This document shows, one piece after another, positions 11,201 through 23,172 of a stretch of 64,000 nucleotides of DNA. Within the stretch, counting starts at the first letter, position 1; every line of letters begins with the position of its first letter. Source of the DNA: Cardinalis cardinalis. Its lineage: Eukaryota; Chordata; Aves; Passeriformes; Cardinalidae. A model generated the notes under the pieces. It was not told the origin of the DNA. It was given only the letters and a program-made list of their open reading frames with translations, and made no database searches. The stretch lies in NCBI GenBank assembly GCA_014549065.1, contig JACDOX010000300.1, forward strand, positions 371,634 through 435,633, given 5' to 3'. The position numbers and the translations under genes were made by a program.

Positions 11201-14200
11201 CACTGTTTGGGGTTGGGAATAGCCATAAACATTTAAACAGGACANATTTAAATGTCACCAGTTCCTTTTCCAGAACATACCAGCTCTGATTTGTTGGGTG
11301 CTGTGGGACCAGTCCCACAGACTTATTGCAAGCACCAATTACTGGCTAAGGAGATAATAGGCTTAATTATCCAGACTCATTTTCCATTATGATTTAGGAT
11401 GTCACTAATGCACATTCTCCTGCTGCATTACTGAAACTGTTTAGTTATTTTAGATTTTGCGGCTCCTTTCCTCAAACATCTTAGTGCTGAGAGCCTTCAG
11501 ATTGTGGAATTCACCCCTGGACTTTAACCCTTTGATTTCTGCCTACACATTTTCATGTGGCCAGAAGAATAGATCTGATGGGCTGGGCTGTGATGGGACA
11601 CTGCAAAATGAATGGCTGAAATATGTTTTGGGGTTTTTTTCAGATTATTTTTTTTAGTCCAGGTAATTTTTAATTCTGGCTCCCATCAGATTTGTAGGAA
11701 GAGTTTTTCCACCACTGTTGAGAAGGGAATGGCTTCAGGGGGAGAGCCAGGGCTCCATGGCACACTTTGGGATGAATAGGAAGGCTTTGAATTGGTGTTG
11801 TTGCCTTTGGCAGCAAAAGTGCAGCGTTAAGGTGGATCAGTGAAAATGAAGGATTAGATTTTTTGTATTTAAATTAAAAGCAAATGGCAAACTAACTAAA
11901 TGCATCCATCCAAAATTCAAATTGGCTTGCAGCGAGCCTCAGTTTAATGGGAACACTTCAGTTATGGCTGGGCTGTGGTGCTTAGGAAGCTTGATTGAGA
12001 TGAAGCTGACTTTGAGAGATCTATCCTTGTAATTTCAGCTAAAATTTAGATCAATTTAGCTTAAAAAGCTTCACTGTAACCTAAATTCCACTAGTGGGAA
12101 GATATTTCAATATAGATTTCACAAAACTTCTCTAAGAGAAGTTTAGGGAGTTTTAGAAGTAGAAAAAGCTTAAAAATCAAGTATCATTTTTTTGAACACT
12201 AAAAGTCTTCTGTTACCAAGTCAAAGAAAGAAGGGGGAGAATTTCCTAGGAAAAATGGATTAAATACCAGTGCCTGAGTGATCTGTCCTGATTTAATATT
12301 GATGATAATGCAGATAGAAACAGGACTCTTTTCACAATTACAGAGATACTTATTGTACCATAAAAACCTGAAGGAACAAAGCATTAGCCATGCTCCTCAT
12401 TTTNTGAATGCAAGCCAATTATAATCCATATTCTTGTCTTTCTTTTTAATGTAGTTCCAGTTCTTGGTGCTGCATTTTTTGGGATCTCATGAGCAAATTA
12501 TTTGGTGGTACACGGAGTTACTCCAATTTGTTCACCTGATGTTTATAAAAGTGGGGATGGAAGGGGCAAAGGTGGTTTGTGCTCATCACCAACCAGAGCT
12601 GTGCTCCCTCCCTTCAGAGCTGGTCAGTTCTCTGGAAAGCAGGGATTTCTGTGGTATTGAATGCAATGAAAAATCCTGGACTCTTAAATCTTCAGAGGCT
12701 CCATCAGCAAATATAAAAACATCAATTTCAGTGGAGAATTGCATGTTCAAATCAAATGAAGGGATACGGTTTGTNGAAAAGGGATTTATTGGACCTGAAT
12801 ATATTTTCTCTAGCCAAGATAGCATCTCCTATGTGGAAGTCATGAGAAAGGATTTTCTTTTATTTCTTTTTCTTTTCAGATAGCTCTGATTAGGCACCTA
12901 ATGACAGTTGCCATTCTCTGGTCAATCTGCTGTAATTTGATATTAGTGGAAAAATAAGGCACCTTTTTCCTTGCTCTTTGAAGATGAAAATGAGCCTTCT
13001 TCACCTCTTTTCTTTCACTCAGAGGGTTTTTCTTTTTTTGTATGTGGGTTTCTTGGTTGGGTGTTTTTCCTCAGAAGATGAGCTGCTCTTTGGAAACAAC
13101 AGTCTGCAAAGGAAATATATGTGTGATCAAAGCCCTCACCAATTACAGAGTTATTACTCTTTCTCCTGGGCTTTTGAATAGGAACTCAGTGTCCCTGCCT
13201 TTGTCAGCAGAGCTCGTGGCAGTGCTGCAGTGNCTGACATTTTCTGTCCTGGAACCCTTTGCGGGAAATTCACAGCGATCTGCTCTGCCAGGGGTTTGCT
13301 CATATTAAGTTTAATTGTAACACCAGTGTTGTAGATCCTAATTGTGTCTCTCTGCTATTGCATTCAGGCACATAATAGACCTGGGTGGCTTGNGAAGATG
13401 AATATAAATTCATTTTGTAACACAGCTGTGTCAAACTACCCGCTGCTGGCTGAGGCAGATGTGACTCTACAACAACTCTGGTATAAACCCTCTGTAATTC
13501 CCCAAGGACAAGAAATAATAAAACTTCCAATGATGATTTTAGTGATGTAGAATCGTGTTAGGGGGTACATCTGGGAGGAGAGACAGTTCAGGAGGGGCTG
13601 CTCTTTTCACCCATGTTTTTTCCAAGAAAGGCAGGACCATCCCCAGCTGCTGCTTTCCAGGCTCTGCCTTGAAAATCCCTCCTGGACATGTGTCTAGGAT
13701 AAAGTGGCTCAGGTGAGGATGTGCAGAATAGCTGTAGGGCTGAGCTGCAGGGAGGGTGGCACTGTGTGCTGCCAGTTCCTTTCCCTCTTCCTTCCTCATC
13801 TGAAAGAGCAGATTTTAGGAAAATGGCTGTTTATTCTTGTGCTTCATGAGCATTCTTTACCTCGTTTTTCCTCTCTTTCTTATACATGATCTAAAACCCT
13901 GAGCTGCTTTATCTTTCCCAGGAGAAATCCAGCAAATGGCTTGTGTTGCATCACCCATTATTAACACAGAAATAGATGAAACCACTCTATTTTCAGCTTA
14001 AATATGAAAGGCTGAGCATTGAGTTTCAACCATCTGAGTTTTCTTAGAGGTGTAGTCAAGTGAAATCTCCCCAAGCCTTGTTCTACAGAGGAAATGAGGA
14101 TAACCTGTGACTGTGCAGGCAGAAACAAATTCCCTGGTCTTTTTAGACGTGAAGTAGCAGGTGGAAAATGATTCTTGGCTGGCAGAAGACAAGAGATGCA

Positions 14201-14388
14201 AATGGTCTGCACCAGCTCTGCTTTTCCCATGAGTGGAGGTGCCCTTTCCTCACCAACAGTGTTTCCTGATCAGCTACTGAATTATGCAGCTCCTTTATTT
14301 TTGTCCTGCTCTCCTTCTTTAGGCCTCTTCCCCCACCTGAAGGCATTGTCCAGGTGTTTTAAACCCTCCCTTACTGTTTATTTTGCAG
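8248..14388 (+). other. PTPRT: PTPRT intron
   Basis: This is a GT-AG intron of 6.1 kb (donor GTGAGA, acceptor TTTTGCAG). I recognise no mobile element in it. Two AT-rich blocks (9,640-10,010 and 11,330-11,450) look like possible conserved elements. The ORFs seen are short and non-homologous. Confidence 0.8.
9640..10010. promoter_or_regulatory. Candidate conserved intronic element
   Basis: A non-repetitive AT-rich block has dense TAAT/ATTA cores, an ATATGCAT-like octamer-type site and a few isolated CpGs near 9,653 and 9,687. It has no coding frame or repeat hallmark. The enhancer interpretation is inference from composition only. Confidence 0.22.
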
Positions 14389-14476
14389 GCACTCCCCGAG
14401 GGGCAGACGGCGTCCTGGGATACGGCCAAGGAAGACGAGAACCGCAACAAGAACAGATATGGAAACATAATCTCCT
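14389..14476 (+). CDS. PTPRT: PTPRT exon: KNRY motif of D1
   Basis: The exon is 88 nt, phase 0 in and phase 1 out. It encodes ALPEGQTASWDTAKEDENRN, then KNRYGNIIS, and donates the T of the next Tyr codon. The KNRY codons are at 14,449-14,460; in classical PTPs this motif forms the phosphotyrosine-recognition loop, and its Tyr stacks on the substrate phosphotyrosine ring. The acceptor is TTTATTTTGCAG. The donor is GTAGGT, directly after a T, so an in-frame reading straight into the intron would give Cys-Arg-Cys instead. The segment before KNRY is the best single discriminator of PTPRT from its paralogues in this window. Confidence 0.94.
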
Positions 14477-17400
14477 GTAGGTGTAAATTCACATTAAACT
14501 GGGCATCCTGCAAGATCTTCCCTGTGTGCTGTGTGTTTCAGAAGCTCACCAGCAGCTGGCTGGCAGTACTCAGTGTGTTCAGCCCATTTGTTACAGGCTT
14601 TANTCCTGCGATTTATTTTATTTCATGTTTTTTTAACCCTTAGTTTCCATAACATCCTTGCATGATGTTACACATTTTCTACCTGCCTTGCTTTCTGCTT
14701 TAGGTTTGTAGCTCAAGGGCTAAATCCTTTTGTCACTTTTTATGTGATGATGTCCATTTTCTGTCTATTTTCACTACAAACCCCAGAGCTTCCAGTGCCA
14801 CAAAAGAGAGGAGCTGCAGACAGATCAGATTTTTAGCTGTGGCTCAGAGGCCAGGTTTTCTCTTTCCTTAGGATCAGTAGCCAGTGGAGCAGTCACTGCT
14901 CATCCCTAGAGAGCTGGTTTGAAGGGTGGGACAAGCTTAACTTCTGCCTCAGGATCATAATAAGGCAACTGAAAATGCACCAAAATGTCTTGGCTTAATT
15001 CTTTCAGTGATCAGTTCCTGTTGATGTTACAGAAATAGCAACACATAGCAGAACTGCAGGGCAGGGTAGAGTCCATAAAACCATTTAGGACAGCTTTATT
15101 CTTTAAAGCAAGACTAAATTCACCTTCCTCATTTTTGTCAGATATTTGTGAAGCCTCTTCCAAAGTTTCTCTCCAAAACTGAGCTTTCCAGAAGCTCTCC
15201 AGGCANTTCACCAGTGTTTCATTATTCCTGATAATGGCTGGGGAGAGGAGGTATGAGAATTAATTCTTTTCAAGGGCTGCTGAGCTGAATCAAGTTGGAG
15301 AAGCCAAGCTTGAAACCATCAGAATAAGAAATCAGAATATAAATGAATGTGCCATAGATTTTCATGACTGGGAAAATCTANAGAATGCTCTGAGAGCAAA
15401 ATTAAGTCGTGCTGAGTGATATATTTCATACTATATTTTTTTCTTGGGTTAAAACTGTATTTTTTGTAGAACAAATAGATTTTACTAAAAAAATTTTAAA
15501 AACCACCAAAAAAANCNAAAAAAGCACCAAAACAAAAACTAACCCAAAANCCCAAATTCTTCATAGAGAAACCTCACCTCACANATCACTGCTCCTCTCT
15601 TTGAAGCCTTGAGGTAAGTGATTCATGTGCCATTTTTGGGGAAAGACATAGAACATCTCAGTTCAGGGGCCCTGTGGTAAAGATGAAGGAATCTGGAAAT
15701 GAAGATTGAAGTTTGTGAGCCCTGATGTGACCCCAGTTCTGCTGCTGGCTTTGTGTGGTTTGTGAGCAGGTCACCAAGTTCACCAGTGTTCTTCATCCAT
15801 GTGGAAAATGGAAGTGACAGTACTGGAACGTTACAATTAGCATGGGAGTTGTCTCCCTTAATTTCAGCTCCACCTNGCTGTGAGCTTTCTGTGTCCCAGT
15901 GGCAAAGAGAGATGTCCAGACAGAGGCTCTATTCACCTGTCTACACAATTAATTACAATTAAAAGAGTCTAAGACAGATGAATCACCCAGCTATAGACAC
16001 TGGATTGAAAGTGGAAGTGTTGTGGTATGATAGGAAGGAAATGTGAAAAGCTTTGTTTCTCTGTATTATTTTGAGGAAGCATTTGGCACAATTCNAAAGA
16101 GGAGGTGAAAAGAGGCAAAACTGTGCAAAAGCTTCCATCTCATTTATGTTGAAGGTGGTTATGAAGAAAACCTTGAACTCCAAGTGAAATGTGAGGAGTT
16201 CAAGAAGCAAAATCAAGGAAGATAAATGGGATGTTATCTAAAGAGAAGGTGTTCACAAAGACAAATTGTTGTCTAACGAAGAGTGACACGAGGCTTTTAG
16301 CTCTAACTATAAATACAGCAGCAGTGCAGATAGGAGGTGATGAACGTGAATAAGGGAATGCAAAATGTAATCAGAGCTAAGGAACAAGAATCTGCACGGT
16401 GTGAAGTGTCAGGAAAGGAGCTCAAGTTTGAGGACTGTTGGGAAAGATTTGGGAATGGGGCTGAGAGGGTGGAGTGGGCTTTCTTCTCTTCAAATATTTA
16501 TCAGAACAAAAAGTTTGAGAAGGAGACAAGGGCTCTTTTAAAAGACAGCAAGGAGAATTTAGAATTATACAATAGTGATATTGAGANGGCTTGGAAGAGA
16601 GAAGAAAAGAAAGATGCCTAAGGAAGGAGCATGTCATTCATCTGCTATTTTGTAAAACCATTGCAAAGGTATCAGCTGAGCCTGGAGCCAGACCCCACTG
16701 GTGGTGAGTTGGGCAAACTCCCTGAGTAAAGTCAGGGGCAGGAGCCAGAGCAGAGGATGGAGAGCAGAGCTGAGAATAGCAGGGCAGTGGTTCCCTCCAG
16801 GCAGGTCATGGAAACAAATTGTGCTCTGTGGGTGCAAACTGGGCAAAANCCTGGGCAGAGGAGGTGGAACACAGTTAGACCCTGAGCTGTTTTGTTGTAC
16901 TTCAGTTGTAGTGGCTGGTGAAACCCAGAGCAGGCACTGGTTGCCCCTACCNGTTCATTTGGTAAAAGGCTGCACATGGCAATTAACATTATTTATTCAA
17001 CCATTTATCCCTCCTGAACAACAAATCCCCTGCCTTTTGGGGAGTGAATTGGAAAGTCAGGTTTTGATCTGACTTCTGAAGCAGTGGCTTCAGAGACTGG
17101 TGTTAAAATGTGGATTTGTAAGCCCTTGCAATGAGTAGCATTGCTCAGTGAATCACAGCAGATTAGATCTTGTCTTTACAGCCTCATGGGTAACAGCACA
17201 GTTACAGGACTGTTTTACTGGCTCACTGCTCTCCCAGAGCTGCATTAACATCGTGCCTCTCTCTGAAAACCTGGATCACAGTGCCAGCCCCAACACCTGC
17301 TCTTCTTCTTACATTTGCAAACCAAAGCTGCAGAANCAGCCTGAGAGCTGATCTGTTCATGCAGAGGAGGGGCAGGAGAACTCAAAGAGCTCTCCCAGCT

Positions 17401-18227
17401 TTTCGTGGTTTCCTCCCCTCTGTAACAGTTTTTGGAGCAAGGGAAGGAAAAGCTGAGCNGTGATTTGGGGTCTGCACGGCCACAGAAATCCACTGTGGAT
17501 GGTGGGATGTTGNAGACAGACTTACCATGCTGAAGGAAACTGTCCTGCTTGAACCTTTTATTATATGAACAGAGCCCATGAGCTTTGCTCCTGCACTTTT
17601 ATAAAAGCTGTAAAAACAAAGACAGTTGTGGAGATGCCAGGATTTTCTTTAGGGGACAAGCGTAGGCAGTGTACCCATTTATGTGCTGAAGCAAAATGAT
17701 TTAATTCTGCTTTAGGGCCCAGATATTGAGACCTTCAAAGAGCATCAGAAAGTGATTGTTGGGCAAGGGATGTTGAGCTGAATCTATTACAAGAGAAGAG
17801 AAAATGTCCAGAAGCTATAAAGGACCTTTGGTTCTATTTGATTTCTCTCCATCTTGCCAAGATTTAGAGCCATTAACATTATAGGAGAATAAAAACTCTC
17901 AGATGAGAGCTGAGGATGGGAAGAGGTAGGATGGTGTTTTGCTTCAGCTGATGGAGAGAACTTTCTGTGCCTTTCTTTTTTCCCTGGATTTGAAGTTTCA
18001 TGATGGTCCACTAAAAACTATGGAGCTGGTGACAGAAAGACAGTGAAGAAATTTGCTCTATTTCCTTCATACTCTGACTGCCATATGCTTTGGGTTGGAA
18101 AACTGTGAATTAATGAGAGAATTTTGGGGTGGAAGACACAAAGAAGCTTTCAGCTGGCACACAGGTGGAGAGCACCTCTTGCTTACAGACAGGGATAACA
18201 AATGAAATAAAAAAACCTACANAGAAT

Positions 18228-18350
18228 TCCAGACTGGTTTGGGTTGGAAGGGACCTTAATGTTCATCCAATGCCACCTCTGGGCAGGGACACCTTCCTCT
18301 GTCCCAGGNTGCTCCAAGCCCTGTCCAGCCTGGCCTGGGACACTTCCAGA
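18228..18350 (-). mobile_element. CR1 LINE 3' fragment
   Basis: The + strand reads TTTGGGTTGGAAGGGACCTT, then a GGCAGGGACACCTTCC block and CCAAGCCCTGTCCAGCCTGG, which is the reverse complement of the avian CR1 3' end. The copy is short and 5'-truncated. Confidence 0.8.
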
Positions 18351-18470
18351 GACAGATTGTGCCAGTGCCTGACATCAATATTGGATTTAGAACAGAAATC
18401 TTCCAATTTCCAAGCATTTTTTATTCCATGATTTCTTCTGTAGTGCCCAAACTCTTGCACATCTGTGTAA

Positions 18471-18565
18471 TATCCATGGAATTCATGTGATATCCATGGA
18501 ATTTGTGTGATATCCATGGAATTTGTGTGATATCCATGGAATTTGTGTGATATCCATGGAATTTG
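18471..18565. repeat. 20-bp minisatellite, about five copies
   Basis: The unit TATCCATGGAATTTGTGTGA repeats head to tail, nearly perfectly, with the first copy diverged (ATTCATG) and the last truncated. Each unit carries an NcoI-like CCATGG and the palindrome-rich core ATATCCATGGA. The reading frames open on the - strand across it are repeat artefacts. High copy identity implies recent expansion. Confidence 0.9.
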
Positions 18566-21500
18566 GCCCTGCCAGGGAGGGATTTATCCCACCTGGATGT
18601 TGCCCAGCTTTCATGGCACACTCCAGGGCCACTGGGGGCAGAAAGGGGAGCACAGAGTGAGGATAAATCACTGTTTTGTCCCAGAACGGGGGTGAATCTG
18701 CAGATTTGTGTGTGTTTCTCCACTCCTGAGTGGGGAACCCTGACAGGCAGTTTAGACGAGCTGTGTAATGTTTCGATGGCAAAAGTTGTGTGAGATTAAT
18801 CCAGTGCTGGTGTCAAAATGAGACGTGGAGAAATTGCAATGATACTTCAAATGATCACTAATGGGAATTTTGACAGGAGTTTAAAACGGTANCAATTTTG
18901 TGCTAAAGTGGGAGCACAGAGCTTTTCAGTGAAATTCTTGTCATTTTTGAAGTCTGTTTTAAGACCAATTTTCAGTCAAACTACTCTTCATATAAATTTA
19001 GAGTTCTGCTAACTAACAGAAGGAGTGGAGTAAGCAGGGAGAAGTAAAACCATTTACAAAGTAGTGTAAAAGTTTTTTTCTGTTTTTTGTGGTCCTGAAT
19101 GCAACTTTGTTTTTTCTGTTTACCCTCCATTTTTAATGTTTCTTAGAGTCCATTTTCAACACACAGGGATATGATGTCTGATAAATTTAGTGAAGAGCTG
19201 AGCTACACTTTCATTTCAGTCTGCCAAGAAATCTGTGTCCTTGGCTAGAGGAGTCCAGTGGATAAAGAGAAGAATCAGAAATAAGTTTTAACCACTGGGA
19301 GAAGAGATAATAAATGTGTTTGCTGTTCTTTAAATAGCTCTTTAAAGTCTGTAGGCAAAAAAACCCCAAGTACAAGATCCTTACTACTAAGAGCATAATA
19401 ATTTGCCTTTTTTTTTTTTTTAGTCAAATCCCAAAGTTTTTTTTGTGGAAAAAAGAGATTTACAAGCNAACTTATTTTACGAACTTTTATCCAGACTGTT
19501 CTCCTAAACTTTGGAACAAGGTTAAAGAAACCATTAAGACATCATTAATATTTTCTGTGCTTCACATATACACGGATTTTTTTTCTGCTGCACTGTTCTC
19601 ACTTGGAAGAGCAATAAATCTCCCTCAGGAATTAATCTCATTTTAGTAAAATACGCAATGAAATATTTTGAATTCTGTCCTCTGAAAGCAAAGTTCAGCT
19701 TAAAGCATTTTTCATTTGGTCCCAAAATATGATTAGAACTGAGTGTCTCCTTTTAAAAGCAACAAAAAAAATAACATTAATCTTCAGTTAAATTTCTTCA
19801 TCCTTTTTGTTTTTTCCCATATTTGACTTTTAAAAAAGGGNAAAAGGGAAAACAAACCAACAACACTTTTTTGCACCTACTGAGCATCTTTTCCTTAGCC
19901 ATAATAATCCATAATTGCCTGAAATCATGGAGCTGCTCCCTGCCTGCTTCCCAGGTCTTCTCCACTCAGCTCCCTCTGGATGTATTTCATCCTGCCAACT
20001 TTAACTTCCTATCCAAAGAGTGGCTCAAAGTGCTGAAACTTAATTTTGATGTTTGGCTCCATTAAATGAAGAGAGGCAGGTGCTTCCTCCAGGGTTATTC
20101 TGAGCTCTCCATCTGCAGACATTGTCTGTATCCCTCATTAAAAAATGAACCTGAAATTCTTTTCCCCTGTCATTGAGGACACTTTTGGTCTCATCATTTT
20201 TGGTATCATCATTTTTGGTCCCGTTGTTGCAATGAGTTGAGACTTCCACAGCNGTGTTCTCTTGGGAGGAGTCAGTGAATGTTCCCCTCCCAGGCATTTG
20301 CTCCAGGGTTTGCTTTTTCTTTGCTTTTGTTCCATGTGGCTCCTAACAAGTTTAGTTTGCTGCCTGGAATTGCAAGTGTGAAATTGTCTGCGGGAGTTTC
20401 CCCGAATTTCACCCACATGAAATCCNGTTTAATCAGCTCTCTGTCTGTCTGTGTGAATTGCTCTAAGTATAAATTCTTTTGTTGTCTGTCTAACCACATG
20501 ATTTACTTCCACTCCTCGTGCAGCTGCCTTGAGTGCAGGTAATTGGCAACATCAGCACTTAGAGAAATATTCCCCTTCCCTGTGTCCACAAAGGTTATAT
20601 TTATTAATACAAATATAACAGAGCTTTTNATGGATTCATGTGCAGAACCTTCTTTGAATGCAGGTACGGGATGTGATAAATGNAGCAATGTTGTTGTGGT
20701 TTTTTTAGGTGTGTAAATCTCACCCAATGGCTGAACAGAGTGGAATCATTCCTTTACACANCCAAATGAATATTTAATATATGTCCAAGTCTTGGTTTTC
20801 AGAACTGCTCCCACATCTGTCTTCACAATTATTATCTGATTCTACATTTAATTAAGACATGACTAAACNCCTTTTGACTGAGTTACTGCAGAATCACACC
20901 TCATATTTTTATGTTTCATTGCTATGATTCTTTTTAATTGAATGTAAATCATGCTCAGGCCTGTGTTCTGCAAAGTGCTGCTAAACATTAATGCTGCTCT
21001 GACTGAGAGCTATGCTCCATAGAGCTGGTAGGGAGGAAATAAACCTAATGGACTCGATATTATACTTCTTTTAAAAAATCATTTAAAAATGAGCACAGCA
21101 TGGCCAGCAGTGACCCCCATAACCCAGTAGCCTCTGCCAAGCAACTGGCCCTTAGAAGCAGTTCTGCAATTAACTGCATACCAGTGCTGGGATTGCCAGA
21201 GCAAATCACATCAGCAGCCTGGCTCTGGAGTATCTCCTGTGACAGAGCCCAGCACCAGCTGTTCCACAGAAAGATCAAAATATTCCCCTGGTGGAAAATC
21301 ATGACATAATCTGCCCGCTGGGGTAGTTCCTTTCTGCCTCTGAACTGTGGAGCATGCTGGGAGATGAAAAGATTGATCTCTGCTATTTTATTGCCTTATC
21401 TAAAGTAACTTTGAATCTCCTCAAAAAGATGAACATTTCTGATTTTGTTGGCTTTTTTCAACACTGCCTCGATGCCATTTTGCTGCTGTGAGTTGCATAA

Positions 21501-22111
21501 AGGAATNTTGCTCTGATTTTAATTTGTATTTCCTTNCANTTTCTGGGTTTTTTTCCATTTCCTNTTTGCAGGGTTTCGTTGCTATTTTACCTTCCTTAAT
21601 CTTTTATATCTCTGTTGTGATCTATTTAATTATGTCCTGGTCTTGTCAGTTTTAGCTCTTGCCTCAGTTTCCATAGATCAGATGAAGCCAAGGGAGTTTG
21701 GAGTTTCCAAGCAGGAAAATGGTTTTTGTCATGGAGATACACCTTGCAAAATCTGTCCCAAACCTCCCAAACCAGGCAACATTTGCGACCTCCTTCAAAT
21801 CTCCATAAGGATTATGGTGGCAGAATACAGAGCATGACTAACTTAAGGATCTAAAAATGACATTTAAACACAAAACANAGGGCTTTTAGCAACAGGAATA
21901 CATGTGATGCTATTCCATTTTTGGTTATTGTAAGTATTCAGTTATTCAGTTACCATGGTGGGATTCTTGAGGCCAGGAGCTGCCCTTTGTGTGTCCCTTT
22001 CAGCTCAGGCCATTCCTTAATTCCACCACCCCACCCTTGCAGGAGCCAGCAGATACACTTAGAAACTCCTCTTTATCGTTACTGTCACTTTTTTTCCTTT
22101 CCTTCCTTCAG

Positions 22112-22188
22112 ATGATCACTCAAGAGTGAGACTGCAGCTGCTGGATGGGGACCCTCACTCTGACTACATCAACGCCAATTACATNGAC
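22112..22188 (+). CDS. PTPRT: PTPRT exon: D1 DYINANY motif
   Basis: The exon is 77 nt, phase 1 in (AT completes the Tyr codon begun in the previous exon) and phase 0 out. It encodes DHSRVRLQLLDGDPHS, then DYINANYID, the conserved DYINAN block of the classical PTP core. The Ile codon of the last block is ATN at 22,183-22,185. The ambiguous base is at the third position, and only a G would change the residue (to Met). The donor is GTAAGG. The intron boundary after ...ANYID sits where D2 also has one (after ...AALMD at 38,275). Confidence 0.94.
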
Positions 22189-23135
22189 GTAAGGCTCCTG
22201 GACATCCCCCTGTGACAAACCCTCCTGTGACAAGCCTGCTTATGAATTTGGTGCCTCTGACACAGGGACAGGCTGTGGATGTGATATGAGTGACAGCTGA
22301 ACGTTGTACAAACGTTGTGTTGTGACAGGGAGAAGGTTCTCAGTCTCCAGTTTATTTGGTCTGACCAATCTGGGCAGATGGAGATTTCCTGTGTTTGACA
22401 GATCCACCAGCATAAGTGGGACGTGGGCTAGATGATGGATGCAGAAATCAATATCAGCCCCTCACAATAGCATTAGCTGATATCAGAGACTTGCCAACTA
22501 CTCACAAAGTTGTGGTGCAGAAGGCATGTATGTAANCAGATTGACTTTTTTTAAAGTGTTCTAAAATGACACTGGAAAAGCAGCCTCTGTCTCACACACA
22601 GTGATCCAATCTACGTGCATTTCTTCAACACAGCTCTTAAGTCACAGCAAAAGGAAATGTTTAGAATAGTTTCTTGAAAAGATAAAATATAGCCTCAGAA
22701 TTTTCACAGAGACAAATTCATACCTTTCTTCTTTTCAAATGAGAAGATGCAGTGTTTTGCCTATCTGTTTTCAGTGTTACCCTCAGGTAACTCAGGATTT
22801 GTGTTTCTTTGTGGAAATAGTTTAAAAGTGCCCCATTCCTGTCTTATCTTTGGCATGAAGAGATTGTGTTATTCCTCTGAGGGAGATGCCCGTACTTAAA
22901 ATCTCTCAGGGCCAGCCCCTTCATTCATTCATTCATTCATTCATTCATTCATTCATTCATTCATTCATTCATTCATTCATTCATTCATTCCATAACCAGT
23001 TAATTATAATATATTACATGATTATACACTGTCCAGAGGGCAGCAGTTGGCACCTGGAAAGTATCAAATCCCTGGTGGGCTTTGTCTAAGCTGTGATTTC
23101 ACAGACACTCATCTATTTTCTTTTTTTTTTTCCAG
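22189..23135 (+). other. PTPRT: PTPRT intron
   Basis: This is a GT-AG intron of 947 bp with a long ATTC/TTCA microsatellite at 22,920-22,990 and a T-rich acceptor tract. Nothing else was recognised. Confidence 0.85.
22920..22990. repeat. (TTCA)n tetranucleotide microsatellite
   Basis: About 17-18 uninterrupted copies of TTCA/ATTC span 71 bp. A perfect tract of this length is likely to vary in length between individuals. The open frame across it (repeated HSFI) is an artefact of the repeat. Confidence 0.97.
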
Positions 23136-23172
23136 GGGTACCATCGGCCTCGCCATTACATTGCAACTCAAG
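23136..23172 (+). CDS. PTPRT: PTPRT micro-exon: D1 YIATQ motif
   Basis: The exon is only 37 nt, phase 0 in and phase 1 out. It encodes GYHRPRHYIATQ and gives the first G of the following Gly codon, so the joined motif is HYIATQGP, a hallmark of classical PTP domains. The acceptor is CTTTTTTTTTTTCCAG. The exon is followed by GCAAGT in place of GT. A GT four bases further on would add 4 nt and shift the frame, so the GC donor is required. D2 has no intron at the matching place; its equivalent sequence lies inside one 132-nt exon (41,895-42,026). Confidence 0.93.

Larger units (their letters stand above)
14477..22111 (+). other. PTPRT: PTPRT intron (largest in window)
   Basis: This is a GT-AG intron of 7.6 kb. 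It contains a CR1 fragment (18,228-18,350), a 20-bp minisatellite (18,471-18,565) and a purine-rich stretch near 16,330-16,620. Its acceptor tract TTTTTTTCCTTTCCTTCCTTCAG is strong. I see no gene in it. Confidence 0.8.

Noticed and set aside
16337..16621. 94-residue charged open frame on +
   Set aside because: The stretch is purine-rich, which alone gives Lys/Glu/Arg-rich translation. I see no homology or regulatory context.
18421..18782. - strand frames with repeated DITQIPW-like motif
   Set aside because: Translation of the 20-bp minisatellite.
22886..23089. Repeated HSFI protein
   Set aside because: Translation of a TTCA microsatellite.
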